Below are positions 42,518-50,001 of a stretch of 64,000 bases of DNA, in pieces. Location: assembly GCF_002291145.1 (NCBI RefSeq), contig NZ_NTGE01000109.1:1-64000 (forward strand), given 5' to 3'. The position numbers were made by a program, and so were the translations under genes. The first letter of the stretch is position 1; each line of letters starts with the position of its first letter. This DNA is from Streptomyces sp. SA15. GTDB lineage: Bacteria; Actinomycetota; Actinomycetes; Streptomycetales; Streptomycetaceae. The notes beneath the pieces were generated by a model. It saw only the letters and a program-made list of their open reading frames with translations. It was not told the origin of the DNA and did not search any database.

Positions 42518-42620
42518 ACGGGCGCGTCACGCGGGGACGGTGAACAGGCGCGTCACGCGGGACCGGCGAACGGGCGCGTCACGCGGGACCGGCGAACAGG
42601 CGCGTCACGCGGGACCGGTG
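42507..42620. repeat. Tandem 26-bp repeat, four copies and a partial
   Basis: Units of the form GGGGACGGTGAACGGGCGCG followed by TCACGC begin at 42507, 42533, 42559, 42585 and a partial at 42611. The first unit includes the last codons and stop of the ligase gene. Confidence 0.85.
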
Positions 42621-42631
42621 GAGCGGAAGCG

Positions 42632-43144
42632 CTACTCGGGAACGGTGAAGTAGCGGGCGAAGGCGGACACGATCTCGGTCTCCGCCACCCTGCCGTCGCC
42701 GTCCTGGTCGAGCGTGGCGGCCGCCGTGCGGGCGATGTCCTCGGTCGCACCGAGCGCCTTCAGCACCCGTACGGTGTCCTCGACGGTGGCCTTTCCGTCG
42801 CCGTCCGAGTCGGCCAGATCGAGGGCCGCGTGCAGGAAGGGGCGGGCGATCTCGGCGAACCGCTCCGGGTTGTCGCGCAGGCGCTTGACCGCGCCGCCGA
42901 CGAACTCGTCCCGGGTGATGCGCTGGTCGCCGTCCCGGTCCGCGATGCCGGCCATGCCCTGCCAGAACGCTTCGGCGCCGAGGTAGAGGGCCTGTCCCTT
43001 GTCGGAGCGGGCCGCCGTACCGAACTCCGCGAGCAGCGCCTTGGCCGCCCCGCTGAAGTCCTCACGGTCGATATAGCCGTTGCCGTCCTGATCGAAGGTG
43101 GCGAACCGGGCGGCGATCCTGCGCTCGTACTCGCTGCTGACCAT
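42632..43144 (-). CDS. EF-hand calcium-binding protein (calerythrin-like)
   Basis: A 170-residue protein with four EF-hand loops (DQDGNGYIDREDF, DRDGDQRITRDEF, DSDGDGKATVEDT, DQDGDGRVAETEI). Each has Asp or an equivalent at loop positions 1, 3 and 5, and position 12 is acidic in all but the third loop, where it is less typical. This matches the bacterial calerythrin group, cytoplasmic calcium buffers or sensors. ATG at 43144. Confidence 0.93.
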   Translation of the reverse strand: MVSSEYERRIAARFATFDQDGNGYIDREDFSGAAKALLAEFGTAARSDKGQALYLGAEAFWQGMAGIADRDGDQRITRDEFVGGAVKRLRDNPERFAEIARPFLHAALDLADSDGDGKATVEDTVRVLKALGATEDIARTAAATLDQDGDGRVAETEIVSAFARYFTVPE

Positions 43145-43306
43145 GTCTCTTCGAGCCGCCTTTACGTCACGTCGGGTGCATGCTGGCACGGAGCGTACGA
43201 CGCCGAGGGCCCTCCGGGCGCGCGAAAAGGACGGTTGTGCCAAGACCGGGGGAATTTCGGGACAACGGTGTGGCAGAGCAGGCGTGTCGTGCGCTGCACT
43301 TGCCGT

Positions 43307-43774
43307 GTGGAAGCGATTGCGGCGAGTGTCATAGCGGTGGTGGGGACGTTATTGGGCGTCACGGTCACGCACTACTTCCAGGGGCGGGCGCTGAAGCGGA
43401 CGGAGGGGTTCGCGCGCGACGAACGGCTCCGGCAGGAGCGGCTGCAGGCCTACTCGGCATATGCGGGCGCGCTGGTGAGCTATCGGCGTGTGCTCGTGGC
43501 CCGCTGGTCCTACGAGCACGAGCCCGGGCACGAGGACGACAACAGGGCCGCGCAGGCCCGGTCCGACGATCTGCGGTCCCAGGCGGAGCAGACGCTGTTC
43601 CGAGTCGAGATGCTCGCGGGCGGGGACGAGATCAGGCGGCAGGCCCGGGAGGCGTTCAAGAAGGTGTCGGAGGTGCACAAGACGGACGACGCCTGCGAAC
43701 ACCGGAGACGGCGGGCGCAGACCAACGCACTGATCCAGTCGTACGTCGTGGCCTCACGGCGGGACGTCGGCTGA
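43307..43774 (+). CDS. Conserved hypothetical protein with one membrane helix
   Basis: A 155-residue protein. The N-terminal hydrophobic segment (VEAIAASVIAVVGTLLGVTVTHYFQGR) is followed by a charged helical cytoplasmic part (RDERLRQERLQAYSAYAGALVSYRRVLVARWSYEHE...). The general layout resembles small Streptomyces membrane-anchored helical proteins; the function is unknown. The start is uncertain: GTG 43307 or 43289. Confidence 0.65.
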   Translation: MEAIAASVIAVVGTLLGVTVTHYFQGRALKRTEGFARDERLRQERLQAYSAYAGALVSYRRVLVARWSYEHEPGHEDDNRAAQARSDDLRSQAEQTLFRVEMLAGGDEIRRQAREAFKKVSEVHKTDDACEHRRRRAQTNALIQSYVVASRRDVG

Positions 43775-43789
43775 CCGGCTCGCACGGAA

Positions 43790-44179
43790 TCACGCCGACA
43801 GTGGATCGGCGTCCTCCTCGAGAGCCGACGCCAGGTCCGCGTGGACCTCGAACAGGCGGCGGACGCCCAGCGCGCCCAGGACCCGGTTGACGTGGGAGCC
43901 GTCCACCGCTCCGTTGGCCGGCAGTATCAGGCGCAGGCGGCCCTGGCAGGAGCGGATGAGGCGACGGGAGGCTATGAGGACGCCGACACCGCTGGAGTCG
44001 CAGAAGAAGACCTCGGAGAGGTCGAGGACGAGGCTGTGGCGGCCCTCGGCCACCGCGTCGTGCACCCGCTGACGCAGCGCCGGCGACGTCACCAGGTCCA
44101 GCTCGCCCGACACCCTGAGCACGGCCCACTCGCCCTGCCCACTGTCGGTCACATTGAACGCCACCACCATGCCCTTCAT
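43790..44179 (-). CDS. STAS-domain anti-anti-sigma factor
   Basis: A 129-residue protein with a STAS domain: GEWAVLRVSGELDLVTSPALRQRVHDAV and the phosphorylation loop LDLSEVFFCDSSGVGVLIASRRL, with a Ser pair at the usual SpoIIAA position. It is expected to relieve inhibition of a sigma factor by an RsbW-type kinase. The start is ambiguous (44179 or 44170). It is divergent from the sigma gene at 44510. Confidence 0.85.
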   Translation of the reverse strand: MKGMVVAFNVTDSGQGEWAVLRVSGELDLVTSPALRQRVHDAVAEGRHSLVLDLSEVFFCDSSGVGVLIASRRLIRSCQGRLRLILPANGAVDGSHVNRVLGALGVRRLFEVHADLASALEEDADPLSA

Positions 44180-44509
44180 CCGCCGGAACGCAAACGGAAG
44201 CCATCCTTTCGCTTCCTTGCAGCGCGGCTGCCCAGCGGCCGTTCCCTGAAACACAGCCCGAGAAACGGAAACTAATCGAAAGAGGCTTGTTTCCGACTCA
44301 ATCGATCCTGTTCGATCAGGTCTGATCGCACGCTGCGTGGGTAGACGCCGCGTGCGAGGGGCCGTGCGCGTCAAGGTCCACTACCACCTGCGGACCGTCA
44401 GGGGGCGCGCATTGCCACAAAGGAGCGTGCGTTGTCGGAGGTGCCGACTACATTCGAGGAGACGGTGGGCACAGGCTTGACCCGGGGACGGGCAGGGTGA
44501 GGGGGCCGC
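44180..44509. other. Divergent intergenic region, STAS / sigma
   Basis: 330 bp with no convincing gene. A ribosome binding site (GAGGGGG) precedes the sigma gene. AT-rich segments at 44260-44300 may hold promoters; none with clear spacing was identified. Confidence 0.4.
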
Positions 44510-45091
44510 ATGGCGAAGAAGGACGCACCGCCCCGCTGGGACCGCAAGATGCAGCAGCGGCTCGCACGCGGTGAGGCGGCCGCCCTCGGCGAGCTCTACG
44601 ACCGCTTCGCTTCCCTCGTATACAGCCTCGCCCACCGCGTACTCGGGGACGAACGCGCCGCCGACGCCACCACCCGCGACGTCTTCGCCCACGTCTGGGA
44701 ACACCCCGACGCCTACGACCCCAAACAGGGCCCCCTGCGCTCCTGGGTGGCCACGCTGACCCACCATCTGGCTGTACAGCGGCTGCGCGACACCGAAACG
44801 GCCGCGCTCGCCCGGAACGGCCAGGGCTCCACCGAGGAACTGGAGCGCAAGGTCCGCCACGCCTCGGTCGCCGCCCGCGCCGACTACATCGTCCAGTCCA
44901 TGCCCGTCCCACTGCGCGCCGCCCTGGAGATGGCCTACTTCCACCGCCGCGACTACCGCCAGACCGCCGCCGACCTGGGCCTCACCGAGGACGAGGCCCG
45001 ACGCCGCCTGCGCCTTGGCCTACAACTGCTGTCCACCGCCCACAACGCCGCGGCGCCGGGGGCTCCGCCCGGATACGGGGGTGCGGTGTGA
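44510..45091 (+). CDS. ECF-type RNA polymerase sigma factor
   Basis: A 193-residue protein. Region 2 is at about 20-85 (GEAAALGELYDRFASLVYSLAHRVLGDERAADATTRDVFAHVWEHPDAYDPKQGPLRSWVATLTHHLAVQRLR), and region 4 at about 130-180 (PVPLRAALEMAYFHRRDYRQTAADLGLTEDEARRRLRLGLQLL). It is coupled by a GTGA overlap to a probable anti-sigma factor. The target promoters are unknown. Confidence 0.92.
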   Translation: MAKKDAPPRWDRKMQQRLARGEAAALGELYDRFASLVYSLAHRVLGDERAADATTRDVFAHVWEHPDAYDPKQGPLRSWVATLTHHLAVQRLRDTETAALARNGQGSTEELERKVRHASVAARADYIVQSMPVPLRAALEMAYFHRRDYRQTAADLGLTEDEARRRLRLGLQLLSTAHNAAAPGAPPGYGGAV

Positions 45092-46653
45092 GCGGAGCGG
45101 GGCGCTTCGAGGCATACGACGAGCACGGCGAGGACGAGGAAAAGGAGAGGTACGGCAGCCCCCGCGAGGGCGAGGAGGGCGACGAGGGCTACGAGGGCTA
45201 CGAGGGCGCTAAGAGCAGCGAGGACGGCAAGGACGACACGGACGAGCAGCAGGTCGAATACGGCCGCCCAGACGGTCCCGGCCGCCCAGGCGGTCCCGGC
45301 CGTCCAGGCGGTCCCGGCCGTCCAGGCGATCCAGACCGTCCAGACGATCCAGGCCGATCAGGCGGCCCGAACGGCCCTGACGGCCCGGGAGGCGGCGGTC
45401 CCGGAGGCGGCAACAGCCCCGACCCCCACCAGCCGCCGCCCCGCATACCCATGCCCCGCGCCTCCGTCGAGGACGGCGACCGGCCGCTGCCCACGCTGGA
45501 GGAGCTGGGAGACCTGGCACCCCGGCCCGCCCCCGCCCCGCTCGTCCTGGAGCACCACGTCCTGAAGTCGCTCCTCGGTGCCTGGGCGCTGGCCGCCTGC
45601 TCGGCTCAGGAGACGGCGGCCGTCGAGGAACACCTCGGCGACTGCGGCTCCTGCGCGGACGAGGCGCTGCGGCTGCGCGAGGCGGTCGGCCTGTTGCAGC
45701 GCCCGGAGAGCCTCGACCTGGACCCCGGCCTGCGCACCCGCGTCCTGGAGAGCTGCCTGGACCGGCGCCCGCCGCGCATCCCGGTGCCCGAGTGGGCGGC
45801 TCCGTACGACGCCGAGGCCGCCCGCCTCGACGCCCTGTTGCAGGACTTCGGCGACGCCGAGTGGCACGCGCCCGTGCGGCTGCGCTGGTTCAGGGCCGAC
45901 AAGGAGACGAGCCGTCGTACGACGGTCGCCGGCGTCATCGCCCACCTGCTGTCCGTGGACGGGCTGGTCGCGGTCGCCCTCGGGCTCGACGACCCGCTGG
46001 GCGGCGTCGTCGCGCAGGCTCCCACGCCGTCCGCCCGCACCGAGGCGTACTGGCGGGCCTCGCACTTCCCGCCCACCCGCTCCGTGCGGGCGCCCTGGCG
46101 GGAGCAGAGCCACGACCTGGTGCGCACGGTGTCGTTCACCGGCGGCGGCGCCGGGAAGCCGGCGGTGTCGTACGGCGGCTGCGAGCTGCCGCTGCACGAC
46201 GCGATGCTGGACCGCGCCTTCGAGTGCTGGGTGCACGCGGAGGACATCGCCGAGGCGGTCGACTATCCGTACAAGCCGCCCTCCCCGCGCCATCTCAACC
46301 GCATGATCGACCTCGCGGCCCGGATGCTGCCCGGCGCGCTGGCCGTACGGCGGCAGAACGGGATGGCCTCACCGGCACTCGGACGCCACCTCGTCCCGGC
46401 GGGCGCGCCCGGCCGCAGCCTGCGGCTGGAGATCGAGGGACATGGGGGCGGCGAGTGGCTGATCCCGCTGGACTCCCCCGGCGCGGTGGGCTCCGCCGAG
46501 CACGAGGTGGCGCACGTGGCGCTGGACGGCGTGGAGTTCTGCCGGCTGGCGGCGGGCCATGTGTCTCCGGCGGAGGCGGCGGCGGGGCAACTCGGTGACC
46601 GGGAGGCGATCAGGGACGTCCTGTTCGCTGCGGCGTCGTTGAGCCGGATGTAG
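45088..46653 (+). CDS. Anti-sigma factor: zinc-finger ZAS fused to a mycothiol-isomerase-like (MDMPI) domain
   Basis: A 521-residue protein. Residues 1-110 are acidic then collagen-like (GRPGGPGRPGGPGRPG). Residues about 155-200 hold the zinc-binding anti-sigma motif LEHHVLKSLLGAWALAACSAQETAAVEEHLGDCGSC. Residues 230-450 carry an MDMPI-type DinB-like fold (TTVAGVIAHLLSVDGLVAVALGLD, and VHAEDIAEAVDYPY). Its start overlaps the sigma stop, so it is the cognate inhibitor. The fused domain may make release redox- or thiol-dependent (inference). Confidence 0.85.
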   Translation: MSGAGRFEAYDEHGEDEEKERYGSPREGEEGDEGYEGYEGAKSSEDGKDDTDEQQVEYGRPDGPGRPGGPGRPGGPGRPGDPDRPDDPGRSGGPNGPDGPGGGGPGGGNSPDPHQPPPRIPMPRASVEDGDRPLPTLEELGDLAPRPAPAPLVLEHHVLKSLLGAWALAACSAQETAAVEEHLGDCGSCADEALRLREAVGLLQRPESLDLDPGLRTRVLESCLDRRPPRIPVPEWAAPYDAEAARLDALLQDFGDAEWHAPVRLRWFRADKETSRRTTVAGVIAHLLSVDGLVAVALGLDDPLGGVVAQAPTPSARTEAYWRASHFPPTRSVRAPWREQSHDLVRTVSFTGGGAGKPAVSYGGCELPLHDAMLDRAFECWVHAEDIAEAVDYPYKPPSPRHLNRMIDLAARMLPGALAVRRQNGMASPALGRHLVPAGAPGRSLRLEIEGHGGGEWLIPLDSPGAVGSAEHEVAHVALDGVEFCRLAAGHVSPAEAAAGQLGDREAIRDVLFAAASLSRM

Positions 46654-46693
46654 GTTGCCGTCGGTTGCTTCGAGGGCCGGGTGATGTTCACGG

Positions 46694-47017
46694 TTGGCTC
46701 CGGGGGATGCGTTCGCCGCGGCTGAGCGCGATGCGAAGGGTGCCCGCCATGTCGGCGAGTTCGGCCCGATGCACCCCCGGCACATGCAGACGCTCGCCGA
46801 GCTGGCGGGTGAGCCGGACGGCGTGGCCGACTGGGACGAGGAGCAGGACATCGCCTCGACCCGGCTGCTGCTCACGTCCAACGGCGGCATGGTCAACTAC
46901 TGCGTGTCCCCGGACGTCAAGTCCGCCGAGCTGGCCATCGTGTTCGAGGGTGACATCGACCCGGTCCACTACGGCACGGCGCTGGACAGACTGCTCATGC
47001 GGCGGCTGGAGCGCTAG
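46694..47017 (+). CDS. Conserved hypothetical protein
   Basis: A 107-residue frame from TTG 46694. The recognisable part starts at MHPRHMQTLAELAGEPDGVADWDEEQDIASTRLLLTSNGGMVNYCVSP, so ATG 46769 is a plausible shorter start. No family identified. It is 18 bp from the end of the convergent purU gene. Confidence 0.5.
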   Translation: MAPGDAFAAAERDAKGARHVGEFGPMHPRHMQTLAELAGEPDGVADWDEEQDIASTRLLLTSNGGMVNYCVSPDVKSAELAIVFEGDIDPVHYGTALDRLLMRRLER

Positions 47018-47035
47018 GGACTGTGGGGAACCGCC

Positions 47036-47917
47036 CTACGCGAACACGACCGTCCTGCGCCCGTTCAGCAGAATCCTGCGCTCCGCGTGCCACTTCACCG
47101 CCCGCGCCAGCGCCTGGCACTCCACGTCGCGACCGATCGCGACCAGCTGGTCCGGGGTCACGTCGTGGCCGACGCGCTCGACCTCCTGCTCGATGATCGG
47201 GCCCTCGTCGAGGTCGGCGGTCACGTAGTGGGCGGTGGCGCCGATCAGCTTCACTCCGCGCGCGTGCGCCTGGTGGTACGGCTTCGCGCCCTTGAAGCTG
47301 GGCAGGAAGGAGTGGTGGATGTTGATGATCCGGCCGCTGAGCTGCTTGCACAGGTCGTCGGAGAGCACCTGCATGTAGCGGGCGAGGACGACCAGCTCGA
47401 CGTTCTCGTCGCGCACGATCTCCAGCAGCCGCGCCTCGGCCTCCGACTTGGTGTCCTTCGTCACGGGAATGTGGTGGAAGGGGATGTTGTACGAGCCCAC
47501 GAGCTCGGCGAAGTCGGTGTGGTTGGACACCACGGCGGCGATCTCCACCGGCAGCGCGCCGATGCGGGCGCGGAACAGCAGGTCGTTGAGGCAGTGGCCA
47601 AACTTGCTGACCATCAGCACGATCCGCATCTTCTCCTCGGCCCGGTGGATCTGCCAGTCCATCTGGAAGGAGTCACCGATCGCCGCGAAGCTGGCCCGCA
47701 GCTTGTCCACGGTCACCGGCGCCTCCGCCGAGAAGTGGACGCGCATGAAGAACAGTCCCGTGTCGTGGTCGCCGAACTGCTGGCTGTCCTCGATGTTGCA
47801 GCCGGTCATGAAGAGGTAGCTCGACACGGCGTGCACGATGCCCTGCTTGTCGGGGCAGGACAGGATCAGGACGTACTGGTCGGCGGGAGCGGCGGCTCGG
47901 GTGGACTGCTCGTTCAT
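47036..47917 (-). CDS. purU: Formyltetrahydrofolate deformylase
   Basis: A 293-residue protein. An N-terminal ACT domain (YVLILSCPDKQGIVHAVSSYLFMTGCNIEDSQQF) precedes the formyltransferase-fold catalytic domain with VVLARYMQVLSDDL, NIHHSFLPSFKGAKPYHQAH and the Asp of DLDEGPIIEQ. It hydrolyses 10-formyl-THF to formate and THF, balancing the folate pool for purine synthesis. ATG at 47917. 15-bp repeats fill the space behind the upstream gene. Confidence 0.95.
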   Translation of the reverse strand: MNEQSTRAAAPADQYVLILSCPDKQGIVHAVSSYLFMTGCNIEDSQQFGDHDTGLFFMRVHFSAEAPVTVDKLRASFAAIGDSFQMDWQIHRAEEKMRIVLMVSKFGHCLNDLLFRARIGALPVEIAAVVSNHTDFAELVGSYNIPFHHIPVTKDTKSEAEARLLEIVRDENVELVVLARYMQVLSDDLCKQLSGRIINIHHSFLPSFKGAKPYHQAHARGVKLIGATAHYVTADLDEGPIIEQEVERVGHDVTPDQLVAIGRDVECQALARAVKWHAERRILLNGRRTVVFA

Positions 47918-47969
47918 GCGGGACAGGGTCCCATATGCGGCGCCCGGGCCCACCCGCCGTCTCGTCAGG

Positions 47970-48040
47970 CAGACCGTATCGAGGCAGACCGTATCGAGGC
48001 CAGCCGCATCGAGGCCGGCCGCATCAAGGCCGAGCGCCTC
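47970..48040. repeat. Tandem 15-bp repeats upstream of purU
   Basis: CAGACCGTATCGAGG occurs exactly twice (47970, 47985), followed by three diverged units (CCAGCCGCATCGAGG, CCGGCCGCATCAAGG, CCGAGCGCCTCAGG). They lie between purU and the gene ending at 48039. Confidence 0.8.
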
Positions 48041-48539
48041 AGGCCGACCGCGTGAGTATCCGCAGTACCTCCAGCGTGCGCGGTGGCGCGTCCGGGTCCT
48101 CGCCGTCGGCCATCGCCATCCGGACGTGCGCGTCCCTCGCCGCCCTGACCGCTTCCGGCCACGCCTGGTGGTCGACGTAGGCGGAGACGGGCGCGTCCGG
48201 GCCGACCTGGTGCATGATCCGCAGCACCCGGAGTACGGCGGTGTCGACCAGCGCGGCCTCCTGGGAGTCCCGGAAGATCGTGCCGACGTACTTCTCGGCG
48301 GACCAGTTGTCCAGCCAGGTGTCCTCGACCAGGCGGTACACGGCGTCGGTGACGTCCCCGTACCCCTCGCCGCCGGCCAGCCAGACGTCCCGCTGGAACA
48401 CCGGATCGGAGAGCATGTGCAGCGCGGAGCGCACATTGCTGCGCCAGCGCCACCACGGCATGTCGTTGTGTGGCATGCCGCCCATGGTGGAGGAGCGACG
48501 GCCGCGACGGGAAGAGTTCTCCGAATCCTGCACGGTCAT
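48039..48539 (-). CDS. Conserved actinobacterial protein of unknown function
   Basis: A 166-residue protein with WWRWRSNVRSALHMLSDPVFQRDVWLAGGEGYGDVTDAVYRLVEDTWLDNWSAEKYVGTIFRDSQEAALVD in its core; Trp-rich and probably cytoplasmic. No catalytic motif is apparent. ATG at 48539 with GGAGGGG 11 bp upstream. The repeats at 47970-48040 reach its stop codon. Confidence 0.7.
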   Translation of the reverse strand: MTVQDSENSSRRGRRSSTMGGMPHNDMPWWRWRSNVRSALHMLSDPVFQRDVWLAGGEGYGDVTDAVYRLVEDTWLDNWSAEKYVGTIFRDSQEAALVDTAVLRVLRIMHQVGPDAPVSAYVDHQAWPEAVRAARDAHVRMAMADGEDPDAPPRTLEVLRILTRSA

Positions 48540-48657
48540 CGATCGTACGTTCCCCTCCACAGAAGCCTCATCGGCCCCCCTCTGTTCACCTTCAGGTCAC
48601 CAACAGATAACCAAGGAGCACACCCGGGTTAGCGATGTGGCGGAAGCGTGTCTGTCC

Positions 48658-49962
48658 ATGGCCAGCAGGCGACGCAATCGACGCACCATCCTCCCCACGT
48701 TCACCCGACCCGTCCGGGCCGCCGCCCTCGCCACGGGGGCGCTGGTGGCGTGTGCGTCGCTCGCCGCCGGATGCGGGGTCGTCCCCGGTACCACGGGGGG
48801 TTCCGGGGACGACCCGATCAAGGTGATGACCTGGGCCCCGCAGGACACCAACGCGACCAACAAACCCGGCATGCCCGCGTTCGCCCAGGCCTACGCCCGC
48901 TGGGTCAACTCCCGCGGCGGCATCAACGGCCGCGAGCTCACCGTACTGACCTGCAACGAGCGCAACGACAGTGTGGCCGCCGCCCGGTGCGCGCGGCGCG
49001 CGGTCAAGGAGAACGTCGTCGCGGTCGTCGGCTCCTACAGCCAGCACTCCGACTCCTTCTTCCCGCCCCTGGAGGGCGCAGGCATCCCGTACATAGGCGG
49101 CTACGGCGTCACCAGCGCCGAGTTCACCAGCCCGCTCTCCTACCCCGTCAACGGCGGCCAGCCCGCGCTCCTGGCCGGTCTCGGCAAGTCGCTCGCCGGC
49201 TGCGGTCCCGTCGCGCTGGTACGGCCCGACACCATCGCGGGCGACGAGCTGCCGGGTCTGCTCGACTCCGGCCTGAAGGCGGGCGGGCACGAGGACGCGC
49301 GGGACCTGCGGGCGGCGGACGACGCCACCGAGTACTCCGAGCAGTCGGAACAGGCGCTCGAGAGCACCACCACCGACCTGGAGAAGAAGGGCTGCGTGGT
49401 GCCCGCGCTCGGCGACCGCACCGGCACCTTCATGGACTCCTTCCGCCGCGCCCGCGACGACTACCCCGCCGTGCGCACCGGCACGGTGCTCGGCGACGTC
49501 GACCAGACGGGGATCGACGCCTCCGGCGGGCAGTCCGGTCCGTACGAGGGGTCGTACATCACCGGCTGGTACCCGGTGGAGACGGACGCCCGCTGGGACC
49601 CGATGAAGGAGGTCATCAGCGAGAAGGCCTTCGGCGACAACCGCATCGACGCGGCGGACGCCGGTGTGCAGACCACATGGATCGCGTACACCGTGTTCCA
49701 GAAGGTCGTCGAGTCGCTGGGCGACGGTGAGGTGTCCGCCGACAGCGTGCGCAAGGCCCTGGACAACGGAATCAAGGTCAGCACGGGCGGACTGACGCCG
49801 CCGCTCCAGTGGCGGTTCCAGGGTCCGCTGGCCGCCGTCGGCTTCCCACGCCTGGTCAACACCGACGTGACCCTGCAGTTGGTACGGCAGGGTCGGCTGG
49901 TGTCGGCCAAGAAGGGCTTCACCGACGTGACGGCCACGCTGCGGAACGCCGAAGTGAACTGA
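48658..49962 (+). CDS. Periplasmic-binding-type lipoprotein (branched-chain amino-acid binding-like)
   Basis: A 434-residue protein with a basic N-terminus (MASRRRNRR), hydrophobic helix and lipobox LAAGC (Cys near 39). The mature part is a type-1 periplasmic binding fold (DPIKVMTWAPQDTNATNKPGMPAFAQAYARWVNSRGGINGRELTVLTCNERNDSVAAARCARRAV). It binds an amino acid or similar small ligand at the outer face of the membrane. There are no permease genes alongside, so it may be a sensor or an orphan. Confidence 0.87.
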   Translation: MASRRRNRRTILPTFTRPVRAAALATGALVACASLAAGCGVVPGTTGGSGDDPIKVMTWAPQDTNATNKPGMPAFAQAYARWVNSRGGINGRELTVLTCNERNDSVAAARCARRAVKENVVAVVGSYSQHSDSFFPPLEGAGIPYIGGYGVTSAEFTSPLSYPVNGGQPALLAGLGKSLAGCGPVALVRPDTIAGDELPGLLDSGLKAGGHEDARDLRAADDATEYSEQSEQALESTTTDLEKKGCVVPALGDRTGTFMDSFRRARDDYPAVRTGTVLGDVDQTGIDASGGQSGPYEGSYITGWYPVETDARWDPMKEVISEKAFGDNRIDAADAGVQTTWIAYTVFQKVVESLGDGEVSADSVRKALDNGIKVSTGGLTPPLQWRFQGPLAAVGFPRLVNTDVTLQLVRQGRLVSAKKGFTDVTATLRNAEVN

Positions 49963-49984
49963 GGGGCCGGGCGGCTCCGGCCCC
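49963..49984. terminator. Hairpin terminator between convergent genes
   Basis: GGGGCCGG and CCGGCCCC with a 6-nt loop, directly at the stop of the lipoprotein gene. Confidence 0.65.
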
Positions 49985-50001
49985 CTCCGGTCAGGTCCGG
50001 G

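Noticed and set aside
42507..42620. CRISPR-like repeats
   Set aside because: The units are directly adjacent with no spacers and there are no cas genes.
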